Assembly (NCBI GenBank): GCA_964247055.1
Contig: OZ176057.1
Span: forward strand, 3,844,001-3,908,000
Length of the DNA stretch: 64,000 bases
Reading direction: 5' to 3'
Source: Paragordius varius
Taxonomy: Eukaryota; Nematomorpha
The notes beneath the pieces were generated by a model. It was given only the letters and a program-made list of their open reading frames with translations. It made no database searches and was not told the DNA's origin. A program made the position numbers and the translations under genes. Of the stretch, positions 46,678 to 60,400 are shown in pieces. Numbering within the stretch: position 1 is the first letter of the stretch; the number at the start of each line of letters is the position of its first letter.

Positions 46678-46740
46678 CTAGCGTGAATCTCGTGCTGCTA
46701 CGCAGCCGAGGAAGTCCTTCGGACTTCTGGGGGGGGGGGG
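46678..46740 (-). other. Helitron 3' terminus with double hairpin and G-tract
   Basis: Inverted version of 28190-28254: CTAG end, hairpin GCTGC-GTA-GCAGC, hairpin GAAGTCC-GAA-GGACTTC, then a run of about eleven G on the plus strand. The homopolymer differs in length between the two arrays. Confidence 0.85.
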
Positions 46741-49509
46741 AGGTTCGAAGTTTGGATTTGAATGGGTCTACCGTTTTTCCTGTAGATCACAAAGCCAGCA
46801 TTTTCCATTTTTATAAATATATAGATTACCATAAATAATGTTTTAATATCCATATATCTTTTAACATGCTATACATATGATAGATACTCCTTACTCAGCA
46901 GCTATCATCAAAGAAACGCTTGACTAAAATTTTTGCCTTTTAACAGGCAATACGAAAAATCTTTCTCGAATTTTTACAGTCTCATACCGTGGACAAAAAA
47001 ATACAATCAAAAAAATATTTTTGTGGACTTTGTTTTTGAAAAAAATGGCATTTTACGGGGGTAGCGGGTAAAAAGAGGGCCTAAATCAAAAAAGTGACTC
47101 GACTATGTTCAGCGCGATCAAAAATAAGTAAACAAAATTCATATTTGTAAATGAATGGTCCAACACGTTCTCCAAAAAATTGACTTAACCCAATTTTCAC
47201 ACGGGGTGGGCCCGAACTGGGGACCTAATTCCAAAAAAGGGCGAAGCTATTGTCGGGGCATTCATTAATGATTATATTTTTTCGATATTTGGATTTGATT
47301 GGGATCACCGGTTTTCCGGAAACAGTTCACAAAGTTATATGAAAAATCAGTTTTTAGCGGGTAGCTCCTTACCCAGCAGCTATCATCAAATAAACGGTGG
47401 ACTAAAATTTTTGCCTTTTAACAGGGAATACGTGGAATCTTTATTGAATTTTTACGGTCTCATACCTAGGGCGAAAAATCGATTTAGAAAATTATTTTTG
47501 TGGACTTTGTTTTTTGAAAAAAATGGCATTTTACGGGGGGAGCGGGTAAAAAGAGGGCCTAAATCAAAAAAGTGGCTCGACTATGTTCGGCGCAATCGAA
47601 AATAAGTAAACAAAAATTATATTTGAAATTGAATGGTCCAACACGTTCTCCGGAAAATTGTCTCAAAAACACGATTTTGTGGACTTCTGTTTTCAAAAAA
47701 AACCCGTTTTTCATACGGGGTGGGCCCGAACTGGGAGCCTATTTCAAAAAAAGGGCGAAGCTATTGTCGGGACATTTATTAATGATTATATTTTTTCGAT
47801 ATTTGGATTTGATTGGGTCTACCGGTTTTCCTGTACCAGATCACAAAGCCAGCATTTTCCATTTTTATAAATATATAGATGAGGATAAATAATGTATTAA
47901 TATCCATATATCTTTTAACATGCTATGCATATGATAGATACTCCTTACTCAGCATCTATCATCAAAGAAACGCTTGACTAAAATTTTTGCCTTTTAACAG
48001 GGAATACGTGGAATCTTTATTGAATTTTTACGGTCTCATACCTAGGGCGAAAAATCGATTTAGAAAATTATTTTTGTGGACTTTGTTTTTTGAAAAAAAT
48101 GGCATTATACGGGGGGAGCGGGTAAAAAGAGGGCCTAAATCAAAAAAGTGGCTCGACTATGTTCGGCGCAATCGAAAATAAGTAAACAAAAATTATATTT
48201 GAAATTGAATGGTCCAACACGTTCTCCGGAAAATTGTCTCAAAAACACGATTTTGTGGACTTCTGTTTTCAAAAAAAACCCGTTTTTCATACGGGGTGGG
48301 CCCGAACTGGGAGCCTATTTCAAAAAAAGGGCGAAGCTATTGTCGGGACATTTATTAATGATTATATTTTTTCGATATTTGGATTTGATTGGGTCTACCG
48401 GTTTTCCTGTACCAGATCACAAAGCCAGCATTTTCCATTTTTATAAATATATAGATGAGGATAAATAATGTATTAATATCCATATATCTTTTAACATGCT
48501 ATGCATATGATAGATACTCCTTACTCAGCATCTATCATCAAAGAAACGCTTGACTAAAATTTTTGCCTTTTAACAGGCAATACAAAAAATCTTTCTCGAA
48601 TTTTTACAGTCTCATACCGTGGGCAAAAAAATACAATCAAAAAAATATTTTTGTGGACTTTGTTTTTGAAAAAAATGGCATTTTACGGGGGGAGCGGGTA
48701 AAAAGAGGGCCTAAATCAAAAAAGTAACTCGACTATGTTCAGCGCGATCAAAAATAAGTAAACAAAATTCATATTTGAAATTGAATGGTCCAACACGTTC
48801 TCCAAAAAATTGACTTAACCCATTTTTCACACGGGGTGGGCCCAAACTGGGGACCTAATTCCAAAAAAGGGCGAAGCTATTGTCGGGGCATTCATTAATG
48901 ATTATATTTTTTCGATATTTGGATTTGATTGGGATCACCGGTTTTCCGAAAACAGATCACAAAGTTATATGAAAAATCAGTTTTTAGCGGGTAGCTCCTT
49001 ACCCAGCAGCTATCATCAAATAAACGGTGGACTAAAATTTTTGCCTTTTAACAGGGAATACGTGGAATCTTTATTGAATTTTTACGGTCTCATACCTAGG
49101 GCGAAAAATCGATTTAGAAAATTATTTTTGTGGACTTTGTTTTTTGAAAAAAATGGCATTTTACGGGGGGAGCGGGTAAAAAGAGGGCCTAAATCAAAAA
49201 AGTGGCTCGACTATGTTCGGCGCAATCGAAAATAAGTAAACAAAAATTATATTTGAAATTGAATGGTCCAACACGTTCTCCGGAAAATTGTCTCAAAAAC
49301 ACGATTTTGTGGACTTCTGTTTTCAAAAAAAACCCGTTTTTCATACGGGGTGGGCCCGAACTGGGAGCCTATTTCAAAAAAAGGGCGAAGCTATTGTCGG
49401 GACATTTATTAATGATTATATTTTTTCGATATTTGGATTTGATTGGGTCTACCGGTTTTCCTGTACCAGATCACAAAGCCAGCATTTTCCATTTTTATAA
49501 ATATATAGA
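46678..49509 (-). mobile_element. Helitron tandem array H2, five units plus a compact terminal copy
   Basis: On the minus strand it begins TCTATATATTTATAAAAA (49509, after host A) and ends with the GCTGC-GTA-GCAGC hairpin, 12-nt spacer and CTAG (46681-46678, before host T). Homologous positions (complement of TTTGTGATCT) lie near 46785, 47327, 47838, 48414, 48955 and 49468, giving spacings of about 542, 511, 576, 541 and 513 bp. Helitron 5' ends recur inside the array but only one 3' end exists. Units of the same type are almost identical, implying recent amplification or conversion. No Rep/helicase seen. Confidence 0.87.
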
Positions 49510-50645
49510 TAATATTTTAATAAAATCATTTGATTTAAAATTAATTATTATCTCTCTTAAAAAGGATCGTAATGCAATTGAGACGTTATTTTTCCCCACA
49601 ATCGGGTTCAATAGGGGATTCACTATGTAAGAAGTTTTCGCCTTTTTTATGGTTTTATTAATAATAAGTAATAAAGAAAATAATTTATGAATATATATTT
49701 ATGTATATATAATATAAAAAAAATTTCTTATGCACTTAGAGTGTCATTTCTTAAAAATTGCTGAAAAATAATTAACTTTTAACATTAATTTGCATATAGA
49801 TACAATTTTATGCATCTATCAACATAAATATACCGACAACCCAAAAAAACTCTTATAACCAAAATAGAATGTTTAAATAATAACAAAAGTAATTTTAATT
49901 AAAAAATAATATAATTTGATAATTCTAATAGACATAAAAACTAAAAGGCTAATATTGTATTATTATATAAATTTCACAATTTCGAATATATATATATATT
50001 TAAGCCCTCAATATATTAAATATCTTGTAATGTATTAATATATTATTTGTGATATTTCAAACTTATGATTCAAATCTAGGGCTTTATTATATATAATAAC
50101 GTTGTCAAAAATGTCGCGTCGTCTAATTAAAAACTGCGCAAATACACCATTTTTATTTAAGGATTATTTGCATGAAAAAATAAAATATTATATATTTATA
50201 TAAAAGTTCTGTCAAAAAAGCTGGTCCCCTATTACAAATTATTGTATAGCGTGCAATCTCATAAATTATATATGAATATGTACTGAATAGGATTTAGGAT
50301 TCGTTTTCCCCAAAAATTAATTTATGGGTGTATATATATATTTTATGATATGTTAAACCTAATGTTGTTGATTAAGGTATATAAATAGGCAAAGTTTCAT
50401 CAACAATATTCCAAAATTAGCCTATTTCAGTTTTGTTTTAAATATAAATAATTTTTACAGTATGAGTAAAAGTATACATTGATAGTTTTTTATTAAATAC
50501 TACCAGATAGGATATATAATATTACCTCAAATAGTAAAAATTAATAAAAAAAACTTAAATCGCCCTTTGCTGCATATAAATAACTAACAATTCATACATA
50601 GTCTTAAATATGTAATTTTTTATGACATACATATTTTATAGTATG
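49510..50645. other. Intergenic DNA, one doubtful exon
   Basis: Directly beyond the Helitron 5' end, 49565-49626 lies between a CTCTCTTAAAAAG acceptor-like site and an AT|GTAAGAAG donor-like site and is open in two frames. I cannot assign it. The rest is AT-rich; a fragment resembling the CAGTATGA MITE appears near 50460-50520. Confidence 0.3.
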
Positions 50646-50804
50646 CATTTTAATGGTTACTTATTTCACCATATTTGGGCGATTCGCAACCTAGTAGTGT
50701 ATGGAAAAGCCACAAAATGTTGAATAAACAATATTTTTCTTTCTTTTTTTGGTACACTACTGTGTTGCAAATTGCCCTAGTATTGTGTAAACAACCATTA
50801 AAAT
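50646..50804. mobile_element. Short palindromic MITE (family Q, copy 3)
   Basis: GCATTTTAATGGTTACTTATT at the left pairs with TGTAAACAACCATTAAAATG at the right. The centre carries TAGTAGTGTATGGAAAAG and TACACTACTGTGTTGC. About 159 bp. Confidence 0.8.
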
Positions 50805-50935
50805 GATATATTTTTTACATAATTTCAAAATATAAATATTCCATATATGTTACATTAATTAAAATTTGGATGATTATTATTCTCGTTTCCGACAAAACAA
50901 TGCTGTATAAAACACAAATTTTTTTTGCCTCTAAG

Positions 50936-51097
50936 GTGCAGCAAAGAAAGACAACAATATGGAAGCAAAAAAGAACCTCCTGGAAAATAATCAATAAACA
51001 TAACATACACCTTGTTAAGAGTTATTACAAAACAAAAAAAGGTCACTACCAGCTATTAGAAGAAGCTAACAAATGTAATTCCGCCCTTAACCAATGA
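50936..51097 (+). CDS. Possible 3'-terminal exon of an unidentified gene
   Basis: A pyrimidine-rich acceptor (TTTTTTTTGCCTCTAAG) precedes 50936. The frame VQQRKTTIWKQKRTSWKIIN continues with KHNIHLVKSYYKTKKGHYQL and LEEANKCNSALNQ and stops at 51097. AATAAA follows at 51152. Composition (Lys, Tyr, Glu, Trp; charged helix-like) is more protein-like than surrounding frames. I recognise no family and found no matching upstream exons, so it may be chance. If real, its gene extends leftward, in phase 0 at this junction. Confidence 0.3.
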   Translation: MQQRKTTIWKQKRTSWKIINKHNIHLVKSYYKTKKGHYQLLEEANKCNSALNQ

Positions 51098-52192
51098 ATT
51101 ACGAATCTGAATTCAACGAAAATAATTTTAACCAAATTAGGTATTGGGAAAAATAAAAAAATATGGAATTGATACCTATTATAAAATTATAAAACTTTAA
51201 ATTCAATATAGACAACCAATACAACAAAATAATTACAATAGGTAATATATCATAATAACGATTGTTTTGTTATCGTTCTAATATGTCTAATTATATTTTT
51301 TTTCTTTTAAAAATGAAATTTAAAAATCAATACAACGAAAACATCTATATATATATATATATTATATATATATATATATATGGTAAAAATGTAACCTTAT
51401 ATTACAAAATAAAATAAAATAAATGCGTTTTACAAAAATATCTAATTTTATAAAAAAAAATTTTTTTTACAACAATCAATATCAAAATGTTAGTGCATTT
51501 TTAAGGTTTTAACCCCCCTTCCCTTTCTCTCTCTACTCTATTGCGTATATTATGAACAAGGCACCGTTATGACGCCTAAATCATTTAAGTTCTCAATTTC
51601 TCTTATTGATTACACATTTTTGTTTTTAGTAAAATAATTTTTGCATCCTATAGCAGTTAAAGGAAATGGTTATTAATAAAAATTACATTGTATAATAATA
51701 ATATAATCCTTCTTCCCTTTATATATATACGCTGAGATATATAATGGAGATTAAATTCTATTTATATGTTATTTTGAATGGTTGGTTCATACATGGAGAT
51801 TATCTATAAATGATTGTATTATACAACAATATATGTCAGGAAGGTCTTTATTTTCTTTTGTTAAAAATCTAAATTTTCTCAAATTTTGTTATCGGAGATA
51901 TCGTTAAATACATAATAATCATTTCTGAAACATTTTTTATATTGGTTATATGTAATCAACACTATTTTTTGACATTTATTCACCGCTAATACTTATAAAA
52001 GTTTTTGTCAGTGCCCATAAAAACTGACACCTAATATTAAGGGTAATTTAATTTTTGTGATCTCATTTTTTATATCAAAAATGAAAGATGATTGATAATT
52101 TGACATATTGAATCGTTTTCCTTCCTATTTTTATCAAAATCAAAACTTATAAATCAATCAATGAACGCTTTTGATTGATAGCTGTTTCAAAA
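51098..52192. other. Upstream region of the GPCR gene
   Basis: AT-rich, with a (TA)n run around 51346-51382 and a pyrimidine-rich CCCTTCCCTTTCTCTCTCT stretch near 51520. No distinct promoter elements recognised. Confidence 0.35.
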
Positions 52193-55100
52193 ATGTTAAT
52201 TTTAATCCTGTATTGTTGTGCACTTATCGATTTACAATGTAAATTTTACCCATTCAAGAATAGCCCTTTGGCAGCGTTTGCTGCAAAACCAAATACAGAC
52301 TCTAATATTTTTGTACGGGGTCCAACGGCTCGCATGTATAAAAGCACAACTCAAAATTCTTCAATGAATCCAATAACAATCGGCTTAACGAAATACTATT
52401 CTAATATAATTTATCCTAATACCCTTGTTTCAAACCTTCAAACTTTAAATGATTTTCAAAGTAATTTTTCCACCAATTTGGTTACAGTATCGCGATTACC
52501 ATCATTACAAAACAATGGTGGTGTAATTAGCGACACACTAGAACAAATCACAACCAAAGGGAAAAAGAAAGGCCGCTGGGAAAATTTTACCCCTAGCCTG
52601 ATAGCCTGGTGGGTCCTATATTCCCTACTAAGTGTCATTATAACCGTTTCGAATCTAGCAACTATCATAGTAATTACAAGTTGCAAAAAGTTACGAAATT
52701 CTACCAATTATTATGTCTTGGCTTTGTCAACCTGTTACCTAATGTCAGGTTTAACTTAGATAAAAGAATATCACTTTTATACCTATATAATAAGTTAATT
52801 TAAGTAAAATAGATAATTGAAAAATATATGGAAAATACAAGAGACCCAACCTAATTGTTGAGGTTTTTAGGCCCATATGTTTTCCTGTACATATTATCAG
52901 ACTTCAAAGCTACTTTGTCATTTCAAGCCCTTTATAATATGCCACAAGTTATAAAAAATAAGAATTGAAATTTATTTTTTGGAATGCAAACATATCAAAC
53001 TTTATTTATCTATACCATAAATTTTTTCACGGTTTCAAATTTGCTGAGATTTGTAAATTTTAATTAACTGAAATTCTTTCTCTTGTGGAATATATTAAAA
53101 TAGCGTGTTTTAGCAAACTATTGTATAAATTAAAGCCCCTACTCTAACTAATCTAACTTGGAATAATTATTTTGAAGGTCATATTAATTAATGTAATAAA
53201 ATGATTAAGGAGGTGATAGGAATTGATATTAAATTACAATTTCCCAATTTTAAATCCTAATCTCAAATTATAATTAAAATTCAATGCTTTCTTATGAATC
53301 AACAGGTAAATACAATAGGTTATTTTATTAATTAGTTGCTTATTCTTCAATTTTTTTAATCTTTTAAAATGATTTATGTTACTATAACATTATTGAAGGC
53401 CATGAGGATGTGCATCGAGAACCTAGGACTACAGAAGATAATAATTAATTTAATTAAAAAATATTATTGAATTTTAATCTATAAGGTAATTCTAAGTTAT
53501 TTAAAGGATCAATATCAAATAATCCCCGTGCTAATCCTTTAAAAAATATTGATCTGAACGGTTTATAAGTCAAATAAATGCAATTAAAGCAAAATAAGCC
53601 AGACTTTTGTTTGATAAAAATTACAACTTTTACCGCATAAAAGCAAGTTTTTTGATTCGAATTTGTCGCTAAAATGCTGTTCTAGCTTTAACTTTATATA
53701 TTTTAAGGTTCAAAAAATATATCTTTGGCAAAAAATAATTTCAGCATCATCCTTATGATGCATATTGACAAGGAAAATTTAAGTTTTCTCTCATATGTAA
53801 TAAAATATTCAATCCTATATAATGTGGTAAAAAATGTTATAAATAAAATTTATTTCCTAATTATTTCCAGAAGCTTTTAGAATTTTAATTATATATTATT
53901 TATAAACTTTAATTTTTTCATTTTACCGTACAGTGTAATAAGTGTTATTAATTTATTAAAAAAATATGATAAATATTTATATAAACGTTATGATCTTGCT
54001 ATACCGTGGTCACGTTTAATAATGAGCCCTTAATTATTTATGAATACATAGAATAAACTTTTTATCTTCTATATTTATCAGTAATTCCTAAACAACAATC
54101 TAATCAGACACAAAATAAATTAAACTGCACTAAATTTTTAGGACTCAATCTTTTCACATGGCATATGTACAGTTCACACAAAAATATGCCTTTGTAAATT
54201 CTGAATTAGAGTTTTTTGGCGCTTTTAGTTTACAGTAGAAATCAAATAAAAAATATGTAAACTATTATTGCTCTTTAACGAAAAATTACATCAATTAGCA
54301 CACTTTACACTAAATTTAGGCCAAATATTTATTCTAAAATAAAATATATCATACAATGCAAAACATTTTATTTAAAAGTCTTGTTACTTATTTTAAAAAT
54401 TCGATGCTGCTGATATATCACCTCAGATGGTTTCAAAATAAAATTGTCTTCAATAAATTTTTTGAGGATTACTAAACTTGATGTTTACAATGAAGTTATA
54501 TGATTCATAAATAATCTTACAACAGAGCATAATGCCACCTAGTTTCATAAAATTAGTCAACTTTTTTAATATGTCTACTACTCTGCTAAGAAAAGATTTC
54601 AAGTTCTTAAATCCATTCATTTACCGATTACAGATGCAGCCGTATTTTGAACTATGCAACTTAGCTAAAAAATGGTCTTAAATAGTAGCAATAAGTATTG
54701 GACAACATCCCTAAGGATTGTCACTAGACAACGCTAAAAGGAAACAACCAATTTCTGTCCCGTATAATTAAATTAAATAAGAATAATTAACAGTTAAAAA
54801 ATAATTAAATTAAATATTCGAATTTTAAATTCAGTACAACATATATAAATTACAGGTAAACATTTGAAAGATTGTTATAAGCTATAAAATAAAAAATTTT
54901 GAGATAAAAACAAACAACAAAAATATTTTGTTAAGTTTATGAATAGAGTTAGCCTTAATATTTTCAAATGAATTACTCTTAAATTATTTATAAGTATTAG
55001 GGTGAAACGGAAATAATGGTATAATTCTTGCTTTTCATTTTTGAACTTTAATGGCATGTCTTTAATAACATTAATAAAGTAAACAAGTAAAACAAGCAGC

Positions 55101-57403
55101 AATAAATGAACTTTTTAAATATAAAGTTGAATGAAAATATTAACCTTTTAATTATTTAACAAAACATATATATTAATGAATGTCCTGTTGCACTTTAAAT
55201 ACAAGTTAGGGTAGGTAGAAAATTAATGATTGATGTGTCTGATTAATTTTAAACAATAACAACACATTAAAATTAAGACGGGATTTTTGTACCTTAAATT
55301 AAATACTTATATTATAAATTTTTATCGTAACTAGTTTTTCTTCTCTTTAATTCAAATTGGGATATAATACCCCAGACTAAATTTAAATTAATATTTTAAA
55401 ATCTACTGAAGTAAACGGTCCCAATTTAAATTTATGCTTCTATCCTAATAAAAATTTTATTAATTTGCCAAAATATCTAAATAAAATCTTGTTTTGAAAA
55501 AAAAGTTTCATGTCAAACTACTTCGACGCCATTTTTATTTTACAAAATTTTTGCAAAATATCGTCTTGCTTTAATTTTAAGGGTAAATTAAAGCTAATTT
55601 TTTATTTAAATTACATCTAACATTGATAAAAATAGAAAAAACGGTTTATTTTGTATTATTTTTTAATTTTACTATTTCACACATGTCACGTTGACGAAAT
55701 TTTTATTTTTCGGTTTTAGCTTAAAATAGGTAATATCAAATATTTTTAAATAAAATTTTATATATTTCGGTTTAGTAATGTTATATAAGTACATCATTTT
55801 ACCATGGTTTCGATTCCTTCCATACTTTTTAAGGTATTTGATTTTAAACAGGCCTGGGGTATCCAACTACCTTAATTTGAATCGAAGGAGTAAAATGAGT
55901 GTGTTGTATCCAAGTGTTAAAATTGGCTAAGTCAGCAAGAAAATTTATCTTATAATATAAATATTTTTTAGAGAAAACAAAAAAATCATATGTGCCTGGA
56001 TTATATTAGGTAGAAGGCCCAATTTTAGCAGTTTTTTAATACATAATCACAGTACCTTAGACATAAGGGCTCAGCAAATTATAGTATAAGTATACATTGC
56101 TAGAAAATTATTATTTTTTGCCAAATAGTAAATACAACAAAGGGCAGTATTATTGGGTTATAGTTGTTTTTTTAACATAATAATTTTTAATAGGGTCTCA
56201 GGAAGGCATCTCTGTCTGGTTGTCCCCAAACCTAAAAATAAAAACTTTCATTGTTATTGAATATCTAATATCAGGATGTATTTTTTAATATGACAAATAG
56301 TAATATTGATTGACAAAAATTAATTTAGTTTTTAAAGATATATCCACTGTCAGGTTTTGAATTTATTAAAGTTAACTCCTCATCATGTTAAATACTTAAG
56401 TGTTATAACAATATTTTATATATATAAGCTCACCACCATCATCTAAACATTGTTAATCTGCTATAAAAATAAGAAAGATCTACGTAAACCTATAATCCTT
56501 TACCTCCTTTCATATATAATAATATTACAGTTGGTATCTTAAATGAATTTATTATTTTTAGAGGCTTAAAAAACTATATTGCTACAAATGGGATTAGTAT
56601 TAAATTTATCTATCAGATGTTACATAAAGAACAATTCAGATTATTACATATTATATATATATATATATATATATTCCAGGCATGTATCGAATAATTGCAC
56701 ATTAGCAAAACGGTTAAAAGACAAAAAATATACCATAAAATATTTTATAATGGCCATTTTTGACAATCTTTTTCCATTAGTATCCTGATGTCTTTGTAAT
56801 GTAAATTTGATGACTTTTTGACTGTACTTATCTTAGGATAAATTTACGTGAAACTATATCTTAAAATTTTATTATTCCAATTTTATGTCGAATTTTACAC
56901 AATACGATTTCCGACTTGCTTAAATTTATACGTATTTTTTTGTAATGTTATCATAAATTATTTATCGATTAATTCCACAAAAAAAACAAAATATCAATTT
57001 TCACAAAAGGGAAATGAGTAATGATAATTAATAAATGAAAAAAAATACTCTTTGAAAATCATTAATATTGACTGGTGTGCACTTATCAACGTTTATTATG
57101 GCGCTTCTTGAACACTGCCTTAATTTTTTTAACTCTATTTTCACCTTAAAAATAGCTTTAAAGGTAATGGGGTCAAATATTGTATTGACGTAATAACACC
57201 TCCTACTCTAAATTAGAAAATAGATACATAATGTAAGGATAATAATTATTGGTTTAATAGTTATTTAATTGGCAAACAGAGAATAATTTTTAGTTTTTCG
57301 CAATGAATGCAGAGGATTAGGCCAAAACATATTTGCTTGCCACATTATTTTCCTGTATTTACTAACTAAAAGATTTGTGTACACCAATAATACGGTTCCT
57401 TAT

Positions 57404-57436
<33 letters not shown>

Positions 57437-60400
57437 CATTTTAAGATTTTTTAGTACATATATATGGGATTCATATCTTCACAAATGAGATTTTTTGTTT
57501 GTTTACTGTCCAAAAAATAATTAATTCTAACCAGAAAAGTGAATAAAATAAATTAATTTTAATGGTTTTAGAGTTATGTGATGTTTTCAAAAGCCAAAAA
57601 TATTCAAAACTTAGTATTTGGCTGTAATATTGTCATCTTGAATATACAGCACTCCCGCGAGAATTAGGACTTATTATAAATTAAAATATACTTATCTAAA
57701 GCATATTTTTAAAAATTATAAAACTTGTGGTATTAACATATTTTGTTAAAATGATTCAACAAACAGAATACCATTTTAAAGTGATTTAACAATCAAAAAC
57801 ATATTAAACGTTAAAAGATTTTCATTTGAATATAAGGATTTCACACCGATTCAAATTGGAGGCTTTAGGGACCCCTGTGTTGTTTAAAATTATACATTTC
57901 TAATAATATGGAACAAATTAAAACCATTGCAAATAAACTTATATACCATTGATGCATGCATCGAAATACAAAAAAGATTTGTTTTAAAAAACTTGATATT
58001 ACTTATTTTTGGAACCTCGAATAAATTTAGTCAACATGAAATGACATGTGGTTAGCTAAATAGAAAAATGATTCAATATAAACCACCTGTTCTTGTCTCA
58101 ATATTATATGTGAATTAAACAAAAAATCAGCTTTAATTATGGCTTATTTATAAAATTTTTGTTAAGAAATTAATTATAAATTGGAACCTTTTCTTTCAGT
58201 AGTTTTCAATAATATTAACTTAAATATAGTATGGGGCCACATAGCCCAATTAAAATTGAAGTGTTTTTTCTAACCTTAAATAAAGGTTTATAAAATACCT
58301 AAAATAAACAATACATATATAAATCTAGAAATCTAGCTTATTATATATTAGTATGGCTCAAAGACGTTCGAACCTATAAAAATTTCCATATTATGATTTA
58401 AAAAATCTCAAAATATCGTATTTAGTCATTCCAAAAGATATATTTTATGTAAACATTTTATGTCAATTTGATTTGGATTTTTACAATAATTTTTAATTAA
58501 TAAATTCCAAATTAAAACTTTTCAGCATGTTGATAAGAAAAAATAGCTGTCTTTTAAAATAGTATTAATAAATATTCGTAAAAATTGTGTATTTGGGTAT
58601 TCCATGTTAATATCTAATACATATCCCAAATTATTATCAATTTTTGTTACACTTTTATTGTTTGCAGGCGACAGCCTTTTGTTATACCCTTGTGGTTAAA
58701 TTTGTAAATATATTCGTTTTGAAAATTATTTTCGTTTATATTCAATAAATGTTTTGTTTTGGAAAGGAAAGCATTTTTTTTACATTTATTAAATTTTAGA
58801 ATCCATAATAGGGATAGATCCAAAACCTGATTGAAATATTATATTTTTAAAATAAAAAATATAAAAAAGCTGTAAAATAATTAAGTTACATATTTACGAT
58901 TACACAATGCCCGCAAAGAATATCTTGATTAAATATATAATTTCGATAGGAAAACTTTCAGGATTATCATGGTTTTAATTGGTTTTTATGAGTGATTTAA
59001 TATTTCACTTTTGTGGCAACCGTTTCATGTAAGAAATGACATTATTTGCGAGATAAAAGCTAAATGCTTCATTCCAAAAATATTATTAAAATATTTATAA
59101 ACTATATAAAATGCAAAACAATTTTAATTTTATTTGTGTCCGAAAGTCTGTCTCAAAAGAAAGGCAAAATGTTGAGATCTCAAAAATTTTAAATACTTGA
59201 TAGATTCTGGCATCATATTTTTGAAAAATGCATAGTCCAAATTTAAATTTTAGTAAAATTTTTTAGGCGCTGTTTTTATTACGAAGCATAATAGTACAGA
59301 AATAATCTAAGATATTGCAAATAATTTTTTCTTTGTAATGCGATGCTTTATCATATCAGAATTTTTAAAAGATTTGTTTGTTGGGTGTTTTTTAAACGAA
59401 TATTTACCATTTTGAGCTAAAATTTTGACATGATAAAAATGTTCAGCATCATCAAATTATATAGAAAAAATTAATATTAAACGGTTTCTATACCGTTTTT
59501 ATCATTCTTCAATGGGATGTGGTACGCTTGAACAACATTTTGCTAAAATATTTTCAACAAAGTATGCATTGATGCTTTATCTGGCATAAATCAAAAAATT
59601 TATCACGAAATCTCGGTTTTGCGTTTATTTTAAGGCCCATTTTAGAAAAGCGAAAAAATTGGGACTTTAGGAGCCTACAACTAAAAATTAGTGTTTTATA
59701 AAAATATAGTTTTCCTTTTTTAGCGATATTTTTGAAGCATTTAGTTTTCACCAAAAATGTGCGCTTATTTTGATATACTGATGTGTAGCAACTATCATAA
59801 AAATGTAAATAACTTTTCTACATTACTCGTAAGGGCCCAAAAGCACCATGATAAGATAAATTTTTGCATCAAAGATATTTATAACAATATCCCCTCCCCC
59901 CCTTGATATTAAAAATGGCGACGAAAACTTGAAAAATTTTGTATGTCTTATTCAATTTTTGAACTGGAAACAAATATGTATTTTTTTAGCTGAATATTAT
60001 TGCTAAATTTTTGACAATATGGGAATGTTAATTACAAACATTTGGCCACATAGAAAAATTTTAAGCATAATTAATTTATGTTTAACATTTTTTAATATTA
60101 ATTAAATATAAAACTATTTAATCTGTAATACATTAACGGACCTATAATTATAGGTAACGTGTTTAATTCTTATATATGTTGATATGTATGAGACTTCATT
60201 TTATTAATTATATAAATCTACCCTGTATTTTTGTAAAAATGTGATAGATGAAAACGAAAAATCTCATATAAGGGAACAGATGTGTAAATTGAAATCTCCA
60301 TTAACCATCTAATTTAATGAAATAGCCAATAATTGATCTAGTTAATGTTTTTTAAAATTTTAAAATTATATATGACTAAAAGATCCTGATTAATTATTCC

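Noticed and set aside
46678-49509. Interpretation of the array as plain satellite DNA
   Set aside because: Defined Helitron 5' and 3' termini and A/T host flanks occur at the array edges, which plain satellites lack.
49565-49626. Possible 62-bp exon between good-looking splice signals
   Set aside because: Phase does not match the candidate exon at 50936 in any open frame, and no partner exon was found; kept only as a remark.
50111-50203. Short ATG frame beginning MSRRLIKNCANTPF
   Set aside because: Only about 30 codons, no good splice donor before the stop, and no recognised similarity.
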